Positions 8,479-17,435 are shown, numbered from the stretch's first letter. The stretch is 64,000 nt of DNA from Niabella sp. (GCF_030150205.1 NZ_JASLGT010000011.1:124001-188000); one strand, 5' to 3'. Translations and numbers: made by a program. Notes: generated by a model not told the origin, from the sequence alone.

Positions 8479-9783
8479 TCAGCCCAGGTTCAGACTGGCG
8501 GTTACCAGCGTATTCACATAATGACGTACATCCTCAGAACCGATCTTTTCCAACACATCCAGCGCAAAACCATGTAATAGCAGCGAACGTGCAGTGGCTT
8601 CAGAGATGCCACGCGCTTTCAGATAAAATAAGGCCTCTTCGTCCAGGCGGCCTACGGTACAACCATGGGAACATTTTACATCATCTGCAAAGATCTCCAG
8701 CTGCGGTTTGGTATTTACCGTTGCATTTCCGGAAAGCAAAATATTTTTATTGGTCTGATACGCGTTTGTTTTCTGCGCGATCTGGCGTACAAATATTTTT
8801 CCATTGAATACACCGGTAGCATGGCCGTTCATAATGCCTTTATATAATTCATTGCTAAGGCAGTTTGGCTGGCGGTTATCTACCACAGTGTGGTTGTCTA
8901 CGTGCGTATATCCGCTTTGCAGGTATAACCCGGAAAGGTTGGCTTCGCAGTAAGGTGCCGACATAACCATGTTCAGGTTATTGCGCACCAGCCCTCCGCT
9001 TAAGGAGATGGTTACCACGTTTGCAACGCTTTTGCCTACCTGGTGTACATGGGTGGTACTAACGATGGTAGAGTTTGCCGCATCATTCTGGATCTTGTAC
9101 AAGCTGAGCACGGCGTTTTCTTCTACCGCAATTTCAAAAACCTGGTTGGTAAAGCTTTCATCAGAGCCGATGGTGGCAAAGGTTTCCAGGATCTCTACCT
9201 GTGCATTTTCGCCTACATGTACCAGTGCTCTTGGCTGCGCAAAAATGTTTCCGGAGCGGGCATCGGTTACATTATAGATATAAACCGGATGGTTAACTGT
9301 TTTGCCTTTTTGGATATGGATGAATACTCCTTCCTGTATAAAGGCTGTATTCAGGGCATTGATGCCATCCTTATGATAATCGGCACTGTGGCCCAGATGT
9401 TTTTCTACAATACCGGCATACTGGTTGTGTGCAGCAGCTTCCAATGAAATGATCTCGAGTTCTTCTGAGCGTAATACAGAATGCTCGGCATGGTAATGCC
9501 CGTTTACAAAAACAATAACGTTGGCATTTTCATGTCCCGGCAACAGGAAGGGTTGCAGCTCGGCTGCCTGGAATTGCTGTTCTTTCAGGTCTGTGGTAAA
9601 ATGATAATCCTTACTGAAAAAGTCATTGATCCGGGTATATTTCCACTCTTCATGTTTTACTGTAGGAATGCCGGTTTGTTCAAAAGCACTAAACGCATCA
9701 TCCCGCAATGATTTCAAACGGGAGTCGAGTTGTTGCCCCTGCAGCTTTTCAAAACGATCTTTAAAATATGTGATTGTATCCAT
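8479..9783 (-). CDS. sufD: SufD Fe-S scaffold subunit
   Basis: SufD forms the SufBC2D scaffold on which clusters are assembled, in the cytosol. The 434-residue protein has the SufB/SufD beta-helix core and the conserved block FADDVKCSHGCTVG followed by LDEEALFYLKARGI near the C-terminus, which contains the interface residues shared by SufB and SufD. It shares the operon with sufC upstream (145-base gap, occupied by an AT-rich repeat) and sufS downstream. An early KHEEWKYTRIND segment is also characteristic of the family. Confidence 0.95.
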   Translation of the reverse strand: MDTITYFKDRFEKLQGQQLDSRLKSLRDDAFSAFEQTGIPTVKHEEWKYTRINDFFSKDYHFTTDLKEQQFQAAELQPFLLPGHENANVIVFVNGHYHAEHSVLRSEELEIISLEAAAHNQYAGIVEKHLGHSADYHKDGINALNTAFIQEGVFIHIQKGKTVNHPVYIYNVTDARSGNIFAQPRALVHVGENAQVEILETFATIGSDESFTNQVFEIAVEENAVLSLYKIQNDAANSTIVSTTHVHQVGKSVANVVTISLSGGLVRNNLNMVMSAPYCEANLSGLYLQSGYTHVDNHTVVDNRQPNCLSNELYKGIMNGHATGVFNGKIFVRQIAQKTNAYQTNKNILLSGNATVNTKPQLEIFADDVKCSHGCTVGRLDEEALFYLKARGISEATARSLLLHGFALDVLEKIGSEDVRHYVNTLVTASLNLG

Positions 9784-9786
9784 TAT

Positions 9787-9926
9787 TTAATTTGAAAATT
9801 AGGAAATGTGCGAATATGGAAATGTGTAAATGTGAGAATGTGCAAACGTATTTGATAATTCATTTTCAGTTTAATGAATCTTACATAACCGATGCCTCAA
9901 TTTTCAAATTCCCACATTATCACATT
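9787..9926. repeat. Inverted AT-rich intergenic repeat between sufC and sufD
   Basis: The gap contains AATTTGAAAATTAGGAAATG near sufD and an inverted partner (CAATTTTCAAATTCCCACAT) near sufC, with several GAAATGTG/GAATGTG units between. Both halves carry the AATTTGAAAAT core that recurs around 21.96 kb, 53.54 kb, 53.92 kb and 54.10 kb. It looks like a small non-coding repeat inserted within the operon. Confidence 0.55.
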
Positions 9927-9928
9927 AT

Positions 9929-10678
9929 TTACGCTAGTTCGCTTTTAATAAAATCATATCCTCTTTCTTCCAGTTCGTAGGCCAGCTCTTTGGTGCCGGA
10001 TTTTACGATACGTCCGTTGTACAATACATGTACAAAATCGGGGATGATATAGTCCAGCAGGCGTTGGTAGTGGGTGATCACCAGGATACCGTTTTCCGGT
10101 GTCCGCAGTTTATTCACACCATTGGCTACAATACGGATGGCATCGATGTCCAGACCGGAATCGGTTTCATCCAGGATCGCCAGTTTAGGTTCCAGCATTG
10201 CCATCTGAAATATTTCGTTGCGCTTTTTTTCACCACCGGAGAAACCTTCATTCAGTGAGCGGCTCAACATCGTTTGGTCAATTTCCACCAGGGCCATCTT
10301 TTCCTTCATTTTCTTTAAGAAAGAAACAGCATCCAGTTCTTCCTGTCCCCGGTATTTGCGGATCTCGTTTACCGCTGTTTTCATAAAATTGGTGGTGCTC
10401 AGTCCGGGTATTTCAACCGGGTACTGAAAACTCAGAAAAATGCCTTCGCCGGCTCTTTCTTCGGGTGCCAGTTCCAGCAGGTCCTTCCCTTCAAAGGTTA
10501 CAGAACCACCGGTTACTTCATAATCCTGTTTACCGGCAAGTACGGATGCCAATGTGCTTTTTCCCGAACCATTCGGTCCCATAATGGCATGTACTTCGCC
10601 TGGTTTGATATCCAGGTTAATTCCCTTTAAAATTTCCCGTTCTTCAATACCTGCGAGGAGGTCTTTTATTTCTAACAT
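9929..10678 (-). CDS. sufC: SufC Fe-S assembly ATPase
   Basis: SufC is the ABC-type ATPase that drives conformational change in the SufBC2D scaffold. The 249-residue protein has the Walker A motif GPNGSGKS (34-41), the SufC-specific signature FSGGEKKRNE, the Walker B LAILDETDSGLD and the switch histidine in VITHYQRLLDYI. Its length and the GGEKKRNE signature distinguish SufC from ordinary transport ATPases. It follows the small four-helix-bundle gene by 41 bases; in the usual gene order it would follow sufB directly. Confidence 0.97.
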   Translation of the reverse strand: MLEIKDLLAGIEEREILKGINLDIKPGEVHAIMGPNGSGKSTLASVLAGKQDYEVTGGSVTFEGKDLLELAPEERAGEGIFLSFQYPVEIPGLSTTNFMKTAVNEIRKYRGQEELDAVSFLKKMKEKMALVEIDQTMLSRSLNEGFSGGEKKRNEIFQMAMLEPKLAILDETDSGLDIDAIRIVANGVNKLRTPENGILVITHYQRLLDYIIPDFVHVLYNGRIVKSGTKELAYELEERGYDFIKSELA

Positions 10679-10686
10679 TTCCTTTT

Positions 10687-10713
10687 GTTTAAAGTTTAAA
10701 GTTTAAAGTTCAA
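10687..10713. repeat. GTTTAAA tandem repeat, left arm of inverted pair
   Basis: Three tandem GTTTAAA units end in GTTCAA. The last 20 bases (10694-10713) match, 19 of 20, the reverse complement of 11246-11265. The two arms flank the four-helix-bundle gene. Confidence 0.6.
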
Positions 10714-10719
10714 TACCGC

Positions 10720-11109
10720 TTATTGATACTTTGTTCCTTTAAATGTTGTTTTATTTAAATAATTAATAAAATTGTTTATTTTACCACTTAAGTTTTCCAG
10801 AGCTGTTTTTATTAAGTGAAACTTTTCCGCATCTATATATCCCCAATCAAACACCCGATACCACTGCGATCTGGTTTCTCCCAACGACCCTTTTGCGATG
10901 GACAAGAACTGCCGGAATTCCCCATTCCCGTTTCGTTCAAATCCTTCAGCAATGTTATCCATAACGGAACCAATTGCTGCGCAGATCTGATCCTTTAAAC
11001 GATAATCATTTTTAAGAGCTGTTTCAACCGCAACTTTACGAATCTCATTTGAAAGTCTCCGGGCTTCCTGCCAGGTTTCCAGATCCTCAAAGCGTTTGAT
11101 AGTAGGCAT
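10720..11109 (-). CDS. Four-helix-bundle protein (S23/IVP-like, avd-like fold)
   Basis: This 129-residue protein belongs to the four-helix-bundle family first seen in 23S rRNA intervening sequences. It has the FEDLETWQEARRL first helix, the IAEGFERN motif and the FLSIAKGSLGETRSQ helix that define the family. These proteins are basic, form oligomers and lack a proven function; relatives include the Avd accessory protein of retroelements. Copies are scattered and often strain-specific in Bacteroidota. Here it interrupts the usual sufB-sufC adjacency and is bracketed by near-perfect 20-base inverted repeats (10694-10713 and 11246-11265), so I infer that it was inserted as a cassette. The orientation keeps the operon transcribed. 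Confidence 0.88.
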   Translation of the reverse strand: MPTIKRFEDLETWQEARRLSNEIRKVAVETALKNDYRLKDQICAAIGSVMDNIAEGFERNGNGEFRQFLSIAKGSLGETRSQWYRVFDWGYIDAEKFHLIKTALENLSGKINNFINYLNKTTFKGTKYQ

Positions 11110-11245
11110 GTTTTTCAGTTTTTAGGTTTAATGTTCTAAGGTTACCCTTTATTGTTATTGCATATTCCAGCAAAGCCGGGAGTATTCTGCAAAACAAGTG
11201 ATTGACACAACAAAGCCGATAGTAATTCAACTGCTGACCTAAACC

Positions 11246-11265
11246 TTGAACTTTAAACTTCAAAC
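11246..11265. repeat. Right arm of inverted pair flanking the four-helix-bundle gene
   Basis: TTGAACTTTAAACTTCAAAC is the reverse complement, with one mismatch, of 10694-10713. It lies just 3' of sufB (whose stop is at 11273). Confidence 0.6.
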
Positions 11266-11272
11266 CTTGAAC

Positions 11273-12754
11273 TTATCCCACCGATCCTTCCAGACTGATC
11301 GCCAGCAGCTTTTGTGCTTCTACCGCAAACTCCATGGGAAGCTGGTTCATAACTTCTTTTGCAAAACCATTGATGATGAGGGCTACCGCTTTTTCGGTAT
11401 CGATGCCCCGCTGGTTGCAATAAAAGATCTGGTCTTCGCCGATTTTTGAAGTAGTGGCTTCGTGTTCTACCACACCGGTATTGTTCTTTACTTCAATATA
11501 GGGGAAGGTATGCGCCCCACATTTGTCACCTAATAATAAGGAATCACATTGAGAGAAGTTACGGGCGTTGGCGGCATTTTTACCTACGCGTACCAAACCG
11601 CGGTAACTGTTCTGGCTCTGGCCGGCAGAGATTCCTTTTGACACGATGCGGCTCCGGGTATTTTTACCGATGTGCAGCATCTTGGTACCGGTATCGGCCT
11701 GCTGAAAATTGTTGGTTACAGCTACAGAATAGAACTCCCCGGTGGAATGATCGCCCTGCAAAATAACGCTGGGATATTTCCAGGTAATGGAAGAACCGGT
11801 TTCTACCTGCGTCCATGAAATTTTAGAATGAACGCCCTTACAGATACCTCTTTTGGTAACAAAATTGTAAATGCCTCCCTTTCCTTCTTTGTCGCCGGGA
11901 TACCAGTTTTGTACCGTAGAATATTTTACTTCGGCATGGTCCATGGCAACGATCTCCACGATAGCGGCATGCAGCTGGTTTTCGTCCCGCATAGGGGCGG
12001 TACAACCTTCCAGGTAACTTACATAGGAGCCGGCTTCGGCAACGATCAGTGTGCGTTCAAACTGACCGGTATTTTCGGCATTGATCCGGAAATAGGTCGA
12101 AAGCTCCATGGGGCAGCGTACGCCTTTTGGAATATAGCAGAAAGAGCCGTCGCTGAATACAGCAGAATTCAGTGCCGCATAAAAATTATCGGTAACGGGA
12201 ACTACGGAGGCCAGGTACTGTCGTACCAGTTCCGGATGTTCCTGGATGGCTTCGCTGATGGAACAGAATATGATGCCCAGCTCGGCCAGTTGTTCTTTAA
12301 AGGATGTGCCGATCGAAACACTGTCGATCACGGCGTCTACCGCAACCCCGGTCAGGCGCTTTTGCTCATCCAGTGAAATACCCAGTTTTTCAAATGTTTT
12401 GATCAGCTCCGGATCCACTTCGTCCAGGCTATTGGGCTTTATCTTTTGTTTGGGGGCTGCATAATATATAATGTCCTGGAAATCGATGGCCGGATAGGTA
12501 AGATTGGCCCAATGCGGCGGCTTCATTTTCTGCCATTGCGCAAAAGCCTTCAGGCGCCATTCCAGCATCCACTCGGGTTCATTCTTTTTTGCGGAAATAA
12601 AACGAATGGTATTTTCATCCAGACCCTTCGGGGCCGATTCCATTTCAATATCTGTAACAAAACCGTATTTGTATTCGCTATTTACATGGTTTTCAATAAC
12701 ATCTGGTTCCGTAGCTGTGTTGTTATGCAATAATTGATCAGTTTCCATATTCAT
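11273..12754 (-). CDS. sufB: SufB Fe-S scaffold subunit
   Basis: SufB is the main scaffold protein on which SUF clusters are built. The 493-residue product has the conserved PKGVRCPMELSTYFRIN segment, the GCTAPMRDENQLHAA motif, and the C-terminal block SLLLGDKCGAHTFPY followed by EATTSKIGEDQIFYC, which includes the cysteine region needed for cluster assembly. It heads the operon sufB, four-helix-bundle gene, sufC, sufD, sufS, TonB-like gene, sufE, sufT, Rrf2. Two in-frame Met codons (residues 1 and 3) are possible starts. A TACCTTTG box lies only four bases upstream of the first. Confidence 0.97.
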   Translation of the reverse strand: MNMETDQLLHNNTATEPDVIENHVNSEYKYGFVTDIEMESAPKGLDENTIRFISAKKNEPEWMLEWRLKAFAQWQKMKPPHWANLTYPAIDFQDIIYYAAPKQKIKPNSLDEVDPELIKTFEKLGISLDEQKRLTGVAVDAVIDSVSIGTSFKEQLAELGIIFCSISEAIQEHPELVRQYLASVVPVTDNFYAALNSAVFSDGSFCYIPKGVRCPMELSTYFRINAENTGQFERTLIVAEAGSYVSYLEGCTAPMRDENQLHAAIVEIVAMDHAEVKYSTVQNWYPGDKEGKGGIYNFVTKRGICKGVHSKISWTQVETGSSITWKYPSVILQGDHSTGEFYSVAVTNNFQQADTGTKMLHIGKNTRSRIVSKGISAGQSQNSYRGLVRVGKNAANARNFSQCDSLLLGDKCGAHTFPYIEVKNNTGVVEHEATTSKIGEDQIFYCNQRGIDTEKAVALIINGFAKEVMNQLPMEFAVEAQKLLAISLEGSVG

Positions 12755-12758
12755 TCTG

Positions 12759-12766
12759 CAAAGGTA
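12759..12766 (-). promoter_or_regulatory. Possible -7 box of the suf operon
   Basis: On the minus strand TACCTTTG matches TAnnTTTG; a TTTTTTG run lies 14 bases further upstream, shorter than the usual spacing. The box ends four bases before the first sufB ATG, so transcription would begin almost at the start codon. Either the mRNA is nearly leaderless or the match is chance. Confidence 0.35.
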
Positions 12767-12976
12767 AGTTTTTATTTGTACAAAAAAGTATAAATGAGGA
12801 GGAAATACGGGATGGATGTATAAATTTGAGGGCCTGATCCCGGGGGGCTACAGTTTACGCAAAAGCCACAGAATCACTGAAACAGAGAAGGAAATTAGTA
12901 TTGAGCGGCATTTCTGTTAATTCATGTACTTTGTGAAGGAAACCAATCGGCTGTGCCGTTATCCCGTCGCCAACAA

Positions 12977-13003
12977 AAAGGGCCGTACTTGCTTTAAGTA
13001 CGA
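12977..13003 (-). terminator. Terminator of the small outer-membrane protein gene
   Basis: CGTACTT (12984-12990) and AAGTACG (12996-13002) pair, extended by GGG/CCC with a one-base bulge. On the minus strand the stem is followed by T residues (A run at 12975-12979). It lies 26 bases past the stop codon of the minus-strand gene. Confidence 0.75.
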
Positions 13004-13028
13004 CCCGGGAAAAAATAAAGGGTAAGAT

Positions 13029-13532
13029 CTAGAATGTATAGCGTGCAGAAATACCTGCATTGGGATAAAACCTGTTGTAATAATCAAAGGCTTCAACGAT
13101 ATTGATGGTTGGGCGTACATCTGCCGAAACAGCAAGCGGAATTTGTTTGAATTTGTAATCAGCACCTGCTGTAGGAAATACTCCCAGGCCAAAACCCTTG
13201 CGATCGTTATAATTGGAAAAGGAATTGGAAACCACTACACCGCCGCCAACGAACCATTTCAACCCGTCAACCTGTTTAATGGCAAAATGATGCTGATAAG
13301 CAGCAGAAGCCGAAGCATTAAACCAACGGTATCCTGCAACGCCATAAGGGCGGAATCCAAGATTTACTTCCACCGCGGAAGACTTATTCATAAAGGTTTT
13401 GTAGGCAGCAGAAGCGATGTCGTAATAACCGCTTCCCAAACGCAATCCGATCGATTGCTTGTAGTCGCTCTGGGCAAATAAAGCAGTTGCAGTAAAGGCA
13501 AGTGCCACACATAAGGTCATTTTCAATTTCAT
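13029..13532 (-). CDS. Small outer-membrane beta-barrel protein
   Basis: The 167-residue product has a signal peptide (MKLKMTLCVALAFTATALFAQ) and then alternating aromatic/hydrophobic strands typical of an 8-strand OmpW/OmpX-size barrel, ending in a C-terminal aromatic (ARYTF), as outer-membrane barrel proteins usually do. A start 31 codons further upstream is open but would put a hydrophilic stretch before the signal peptide, and a promoter box lies between the two, so 13532 is preferred. Function beyond an outer-membrane location is unknown. It is monocistronic with its own promoter and terminator. Confidence 0.8.
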   Translation of the reverse strand: MKLKMTLCVALAFTATALFAQSDYKQSIGLRLGSGYYDIASAAYKTFMNKSSAVEVNLGFRPYGVAGYRWFNASASAAYQHHFAIKQVDGLKWFVGGGVVVSNSFSNYNDRKGFGLGVFPTAGADYKFKQIPLAVSADVRPTINIVEAFDYYNRFYPNAGISARYTF

Positions 13533-13549
13533 AGTAGAAAAATTTTTTG

Positions 13550-13557
13550 CAAATGTA
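13550..13557 (-). promoter_or_regulatory. -7 promoter box of the small OMP gene
   Basis: On the minus strand TACATTTG matches the Bacteroidota TAnnTTTG element, 17 bases before the ATG at 13532. It supports the shorter start of that gene. Confidence 0.55.
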
Positions 13558-13887
13558 AGTGGCTCAGCTTCTGAAAAAATACCTGTTTTTAGGTAGTTTT
13601 TATGAGGAAGATCTGTGTTATGCAAAACGTTTATTTCATGCTGTTATGAACATTTTTTATTGAACGATATATATCGCCGCCCAAATAGCTGTTCAAAAAA
13701 CGTTCAACACCGCAAACGGGCTTCCATATTATGTGCATGTGTAAAAGAAGGGCCGGCAATAAGAACTTCCAGGTTTTTTACCAGAGGTATTGGGAATCCC
13801 CTTGAACTTGGATATATTTGTATAGCATAATAATTACTGCTATTGACGAATGATTAATAATAACGCCGTACCTAATCTGTTTAAAAT
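13558..13887. other. Intergenic region, nothing recognised
   Basis: About 330 bases separate the divergent OMP and NfeD-like genes. Apart from the OMP promoter box I see only a loose TTGAACG/CGTTCAA inverted pair around 13.66-13.70 kb and no gene. Confidence 0.4.
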
Positions 13888-14460
13888 ATGAATGCATTTT
13901 TTGAGGGGATGCCCTCATTGCTCCAGGGTTTCTGGTGGGTAGCCATTATCACCAGCGTAATCTTTTTGATCCAGACGGTGCTCACGTTTGCCGGCGGACA
14001 TGGGCACGGAGCAGATGGTATCAATGCTGATTTTAACGGAGACCTTACGGGTGCGGATGCGCCTTTCCAGATGTTCTCCCTGAGAAACCTCATCAATTTC
14101 CTGATGGGATTTGGCTGGACCGGTGTGGCATTTTATCATTCCATCGGGAATAAAGCGCTTCTGATAGCCCTGGCCTTAGCCATCGGGATCTTTTTTGTAT
14201 TACTTTTCTTCTTTGTAATCCGGCAGCTGATGAAGCTTACAGAAGATAATACATTTAAAGCAGAGCGCCTCATCGGCAAATCCGGGGCCGTTTACTTAAC
14301 CATTCCGGAGAGCCGGAGTGGCGTTGGAAAGATCCAGATCAGTTATAACAATACCAGCCATGAATTATCGGCCGTTACTGACGGCGAACGCCTGATATCC
14401 GGTACAAGAATAAAAGTGCTGGGCATCGAAGACCGTGTACTTATCGTAACTAAACTCTAA
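13888..14460 (+). CDS. NfeD-like membrane protein partner of flotillin
   Basis: The 190-residue protein has transmembrane segments at about 10-35, 70-85 and 92-115. A C-terminal OB-fold-like domain (about 128-190: LIGKSGAVYLTIP, then GTRIKVLGIEDRVLIVTKL) is characteristic of NfeD proteins. NfeD proteins are encoded next to flotillins/stomatins and are thought to organise membrane microdomains together with them. The flotillin gene begins 16 bases after the stop codon, so the pair is one operon, equivalent to the yuaF-yuaG arrangement in Bacillus. A glycine/histidine/aspartate-rich loop (AGGHGHGADGINADFNGD) follows the first membrane segment. Confidence 0.85.
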   Translation: MNAFFEGMPSLLQGFWWVAIITSVIFLIQTVLTFAGGHGHGADGINADFNGDLTGADAPFQMFSLRNLINFLMGFGWTGVAFYHSIGNKALLIALALAIGIFFVLLFFFVIRQLMKLTEDNTFKAERLIGKSGAVYLTIPESRSGVGKIQISYNNTSHELSAVTDGERLISGTRIKVLGIEDRVLIVTKL

Positions 14461-14476
14461 TAAAAACAATCCACTT

Positions 14477-16003
14477 ATGAATTTTGACGGACCATTTATT
14501 TTGATCCTTGTAGGAGCACTGATCCTATTTGTTACCATTGTATCGCTGATTTCGCGTTACAAACGCTGTCCATCAGATAAGATCCTTGTTATCTACGGTA
14601 AAACAGGCGGCAGCTCTGCCCGTTGTGTACATGGAGGCGGTGCTTTTATCTGGCCGGTGATCCAGGATTTTGCTTACCTGGACTTAAAGCCGATTTCGAT
14701 TGAGGCCAATCTGACCAATGCGTTATCGCGCCAGAACATCCGTGTAGATGTGCCCTGCCGTTTTACCATCGCCATTTCTACCGAACCCGAAAGTATGGGA
14801 AATGCCGCGGAGCGCTTATTGGGTTTAAGCCCCGAGCAGATCCAGGAGCTTTCTAAAGATATCCTGTTTGGCCAGCTTCGCCTGGTGATTGCTACCATGA
14901 CCATTGAAGAGATTAACTCCGACCGGGATAAATTTTTAGACAATATCTCAAAGAACGTAGATACGGAACTGAAGAAGATCGGTTTAAAACTGATCAACGT
15001 GAACGTTACCGATATCCGGGATGAATCGGGCTATATTGAAGCGCTGGGTAAGGAAGCTGCTGCCAAAGCCATTAACGAAGCCATCGTAAGTGTAGCGGAG
15101 CAGACCAAGATCGGTGAAACCGGGAAGGCCATTGCCGACCGGGAAAAGGATACGCAGATCGCTGAAACCACCCGTGACAGGGACGTAAAGATCGCCATTA
15201 CACAAAAGGATAAAGAAATCAGTATTGCGGCCGCCGGAAAAGACGAGGCTATTGGTAAGGCGGAAGCAGAGCGGGATGCGCGTATCGCTACCTCTCAAGC
15301 TAATTCATTAGCCGTAAAAGGAGAGAATGATGCCAAGATCACCATCGCCAATTCTGATGCGCTGCGCCGGGAAAAAGAAGCAGAAGCATTGAAAATTGCA
15401 GTGACTGCGGAAAAAGTACAATCGGCCAAGGCATTGGAGGAATCGTATCTTGCGGAACAAAAGGCGGAACAAGCCCGTGCAGAACGGGAGCGTTCTACCC
15501 AGAATGCGAACGTGGTGGTACCGGCACAGATCGCCAAACAAAAAGCCATTATCGATGCCGAAGCTGAGGCGGAGCAGATCCGCTTAAAAGCCAAAGGGGA
15601 AGCGGATGCGATCTTTGCAAAGATGGAAGCCGAAGCGAAAGGGTTGTTTGAGATCCTGACTAAACAGGCAGATGGTTATGATAAAGTGGTAAAGGCTGCC
15701 GGCGGTGATTCTACAAATGCCTTCCAGCTGCTGTTGCTGGAAAAACTGCCGGACCTGGTGCGTACACAGGTAGAGGCTGTTAAAAATATCAAGATCGACA
15801 AGGTAACCGTATGGGATGGCGGCAACAGTGAAAATGGGAATGGTTCCACCGCTAATTTTGTACAGGGATTGATGAAGTCTGTGCCACCATTGAATGATCT
15901 GTTTAATATGGCCGGTCTGAATTTGCCCAGTTATTTAAAAGGCACAGATCCGAAAGAAACACATAAGGCTTCGACGGATGTTGCCGCCGAACCGAAAGGA
16001 TAA
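14477..16003 (+). CDS. Flotillin-family membrane scaffold protein
   Basis: This 508-residue protein has an N-terminal transmembrane segment (about 6-25), an SPHB/band-7 domain (about 30-200), a long coiled-coil region rich in Ala/Glu/Lys (about 205-400, with repeats such as EAEAEQIRLKAKGEADAIFAK) and a C-terminal oligomerisation tail. This is the flotillin/YuaG order. Flotillins assemble in the inner membrane and gather proteins into lipid domains. It forms an operon with the NfeD-like gene and ends in a strong terminator. Identification is confident; specific cargo is unknown. Confidence 0.93.
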   Translation: MNFDGPFILILVGALILFVTIVSLISRYKRCPSDKILVIYGKTGGSSARCVHGGGAFIWPVIQDFAYLDLKPISIEANLTNALSRQNIRVDVPCRFTIAISTEPESMGNAAERLLGLSPEQIQELSKDILFGQLRLVIATMTIEEINSDRDKFLDNISKNVDTELKKIGLKLINVNVTDIRDESGYIEALGKEAAAKAINEAIVSVAEQTKIGETGKAIADREKDTQIAETTRDRDVKIAITQKDKEISIAAAGKDEAIGKAEAERDARIATSQANSLAVKGENDAKITIANSDALRREKEAEALKIAVTAEKVQSAKALEESYLAEQKAEQARAERERSTQNANVVVPAQIAKQKAIIDAEAEAEQIRLKAKGEADAIFAKMEAEAKGLFEILTKQADGYDKVVKAAGGDSTNAFQLLLLEKLPDLVRTQVEAVKNIKIDKVTVWDGGNSENGNGSTANFVQGLMKSVPPLNDLFNMAGLNLPSYLKGTDPKETHKASTDVAAEPKG

Positions 16004-16013
16004 ACGGATGATG

Positions 16014-16042
16014 AAAAGCGCTTCGGGAAGAAGCGCTTTTTT
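16014..16042 (+). terminator. Terminator of the NfeD-flotillin operon
   Basis: AAAAGCGCTTC (16014-16024) and GAAGCGCTTTT (16030-16040) form a perfect 11-base stem with a 5-base loop, followed by T residues. Confidence 0.88.
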
Positions 16043-16098
16043 TACTGATGGATTTAAAACGATGCTATTATTTGTCATATAAATTTATTGTTATTATC

Positions 16099-17403
16099 AT
16101 GTACAACCGTAAAGATTTTATCAGGAACACACTGATGGGCGCTGTTGCCGTTACTGCATTTCCAAAGTTGTCCGGAGGAACCGGAATAAAAATGCATCCA
16201 CAGAAAAAAGACCTTGTCCGCCTGGCGGTTATTGGCAAAGGGCGAATGGGCTCCAGCGACCTCCGTACAGCGTTATCTACCGGAATGGCAACACTGGCTG
16301 GAGTTTGTGATGTATTTGATAAAAACCTGGATGCATTGCGGCCGCAGTCAGGAAAAGAAGTATTATTCACCAAAGAATACCGGGAGATCCTGAACCGGAA
16401 AGATATTGATGCGGTGATCATTGGTACGCCGGATCACTGGCATCAGAAAATAGCCATAGAAGCGATGCAGGCCGGCAAGGATGTTTATTGCGAAAAGCCC
16501 GTGATCCATTCACTGCAGGAGGGTAATGCATTGATAGCGGCACAGGAGAAAACGGGGCGTATTTTCCAGATGGGCAGCCAGGGCATGTCGTCCTGGGGCA
16601 ATCAACTTGCAAAACGTATTGTGGACGCCGGGCTTATTGGGCAGGTAACCCAGGTTGAGGGGCAGTTTTCGTCGCCTCCGCAGGCATTAAGATCCTTTGT
16701 GGCACCGGATGGCGTAACCGCACAAAATATTTGGTGGGATCGATTTTTGGGGAATGCACCCAAACGGGCTTTTGACGCGCAGCGCTTTTGGAACTGGCGG
16801 AACTGGAGCGATTATGGCACGGGGGTGGCCGGTGATCTTTTTGTACATGTAATTGCCAGTACGCATTTTATTATGGGCGCTTCCAAACCGGAAAATGTGT
16901 ACAGCACCGGCGGCATCCGGTATTATACGGATGGATCCAGGGATACACCAGATGTATTGTTGGGCTACCTGGATTATCCGGATGTGCAGAAAAAAGGCGC
17001 GTTTACCTTATCCCTTTCTGCCAACCAGGCCGATGGTGTTTCAAAAAAATGGGGAAGCACCGATTTCGCCATCAAAGGTACCGGGGGAATATTGAACGTA
17101 GGTTGGGATCAGCTGACATTGAAAACGCCTGGTAAAACCGATATTGCGGCATTCAGCCCGCTAAAAGAATGGTCTGGCGACCCGGTGAAAGTATCCGATA
17201 ACGAATACCTGTTTAACGGCCCCAAAGGATCCAAAGGCGCACATCATGACCACTTTGTAAGCTTTTTTAATGCGATAAGGGGAGAAGGCAAAAACCTTGC
17301 AGATACGCATTTTGGCGTAGGGGCTTCAACAGCGGCTCTTTTGTGTCATGAAAGCTACCGGAAGCGGAAGGCGTTTAGCGGAAGTTTGGGAAAAAATGTA
17401 TAG
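16099..17403 (+). CDS. Exported Gfo/Idh/MocA-family oxidoreductase
   Basis: The 434-residue protein has a Tat-like N-terminus (NRKDFIRNTLMGAVAVTAF) followed by a Rossmann NAD(P)-binding domain (LAVIGKGRMGS), the GTPDHWHQKIAIEAMQAGKDVYCEKP-type region with the EKP motif of the family, and the C-terminal beta-sheet domain. Such secreted oxidoreductases in Bacteroidota usually act on sugars or glycosides in the periplasm, with a tightly bound cofactor. The start at 16099 is chosen over one 17 codons upstream because it gives the canonical signal. No sugar-utilisation genes adjoin it, so the substrate cannot be guessed. Confidence 0.9.
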   Translation: MYNRKDFIRNTLMGAVAVTAFPKLSGGTGIKMHPQKKDLVRLAVIGKGRMGSSDLRTALSTGMATLAGVCDVFDKNLDALRPQSGKEVLFTKEYREILNRKDIDAVIIGTPDHWHQKIAIEAMQAGKDVYCEKPVIHSLQEGNALIAAQEKTGRIFQMGSQGMSSWGNQLAKRIVDAGLIGQVTQVEGQFSSPPQALRSFVAPDGVTAQNIWWDRFLGNAPKRAFDAQRFWNWRNWSDYGTGVAGDLFVHVIASTHFIMGASKPENVYSTGGIRYYTDGSRDTPDVLLGYLDYPDVQKKGAFTLSLSANQADGVSKKWGSTDFAIKGTGGILNVGWDQLTLKTPGKTDIAAFSPLKEWSGDPVKVSDNEYLFNGPKGSKGAHHDHFVSFFNAIRGEGKNLADTHFGVGASTAALLCHESYRKRKAFSGSLGKNV

Positions 17404-17435
17404 CGCTGCATCGTTCATGAAGGCGTCTCCGGGAC

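Noticed and set aside
5784..12754. An ISC operon rather than SUF
   Set aside because: SufB, SufC, SufD, SufS and SufE signatures are all present; there is no IscU, HscA or ferredoxin.
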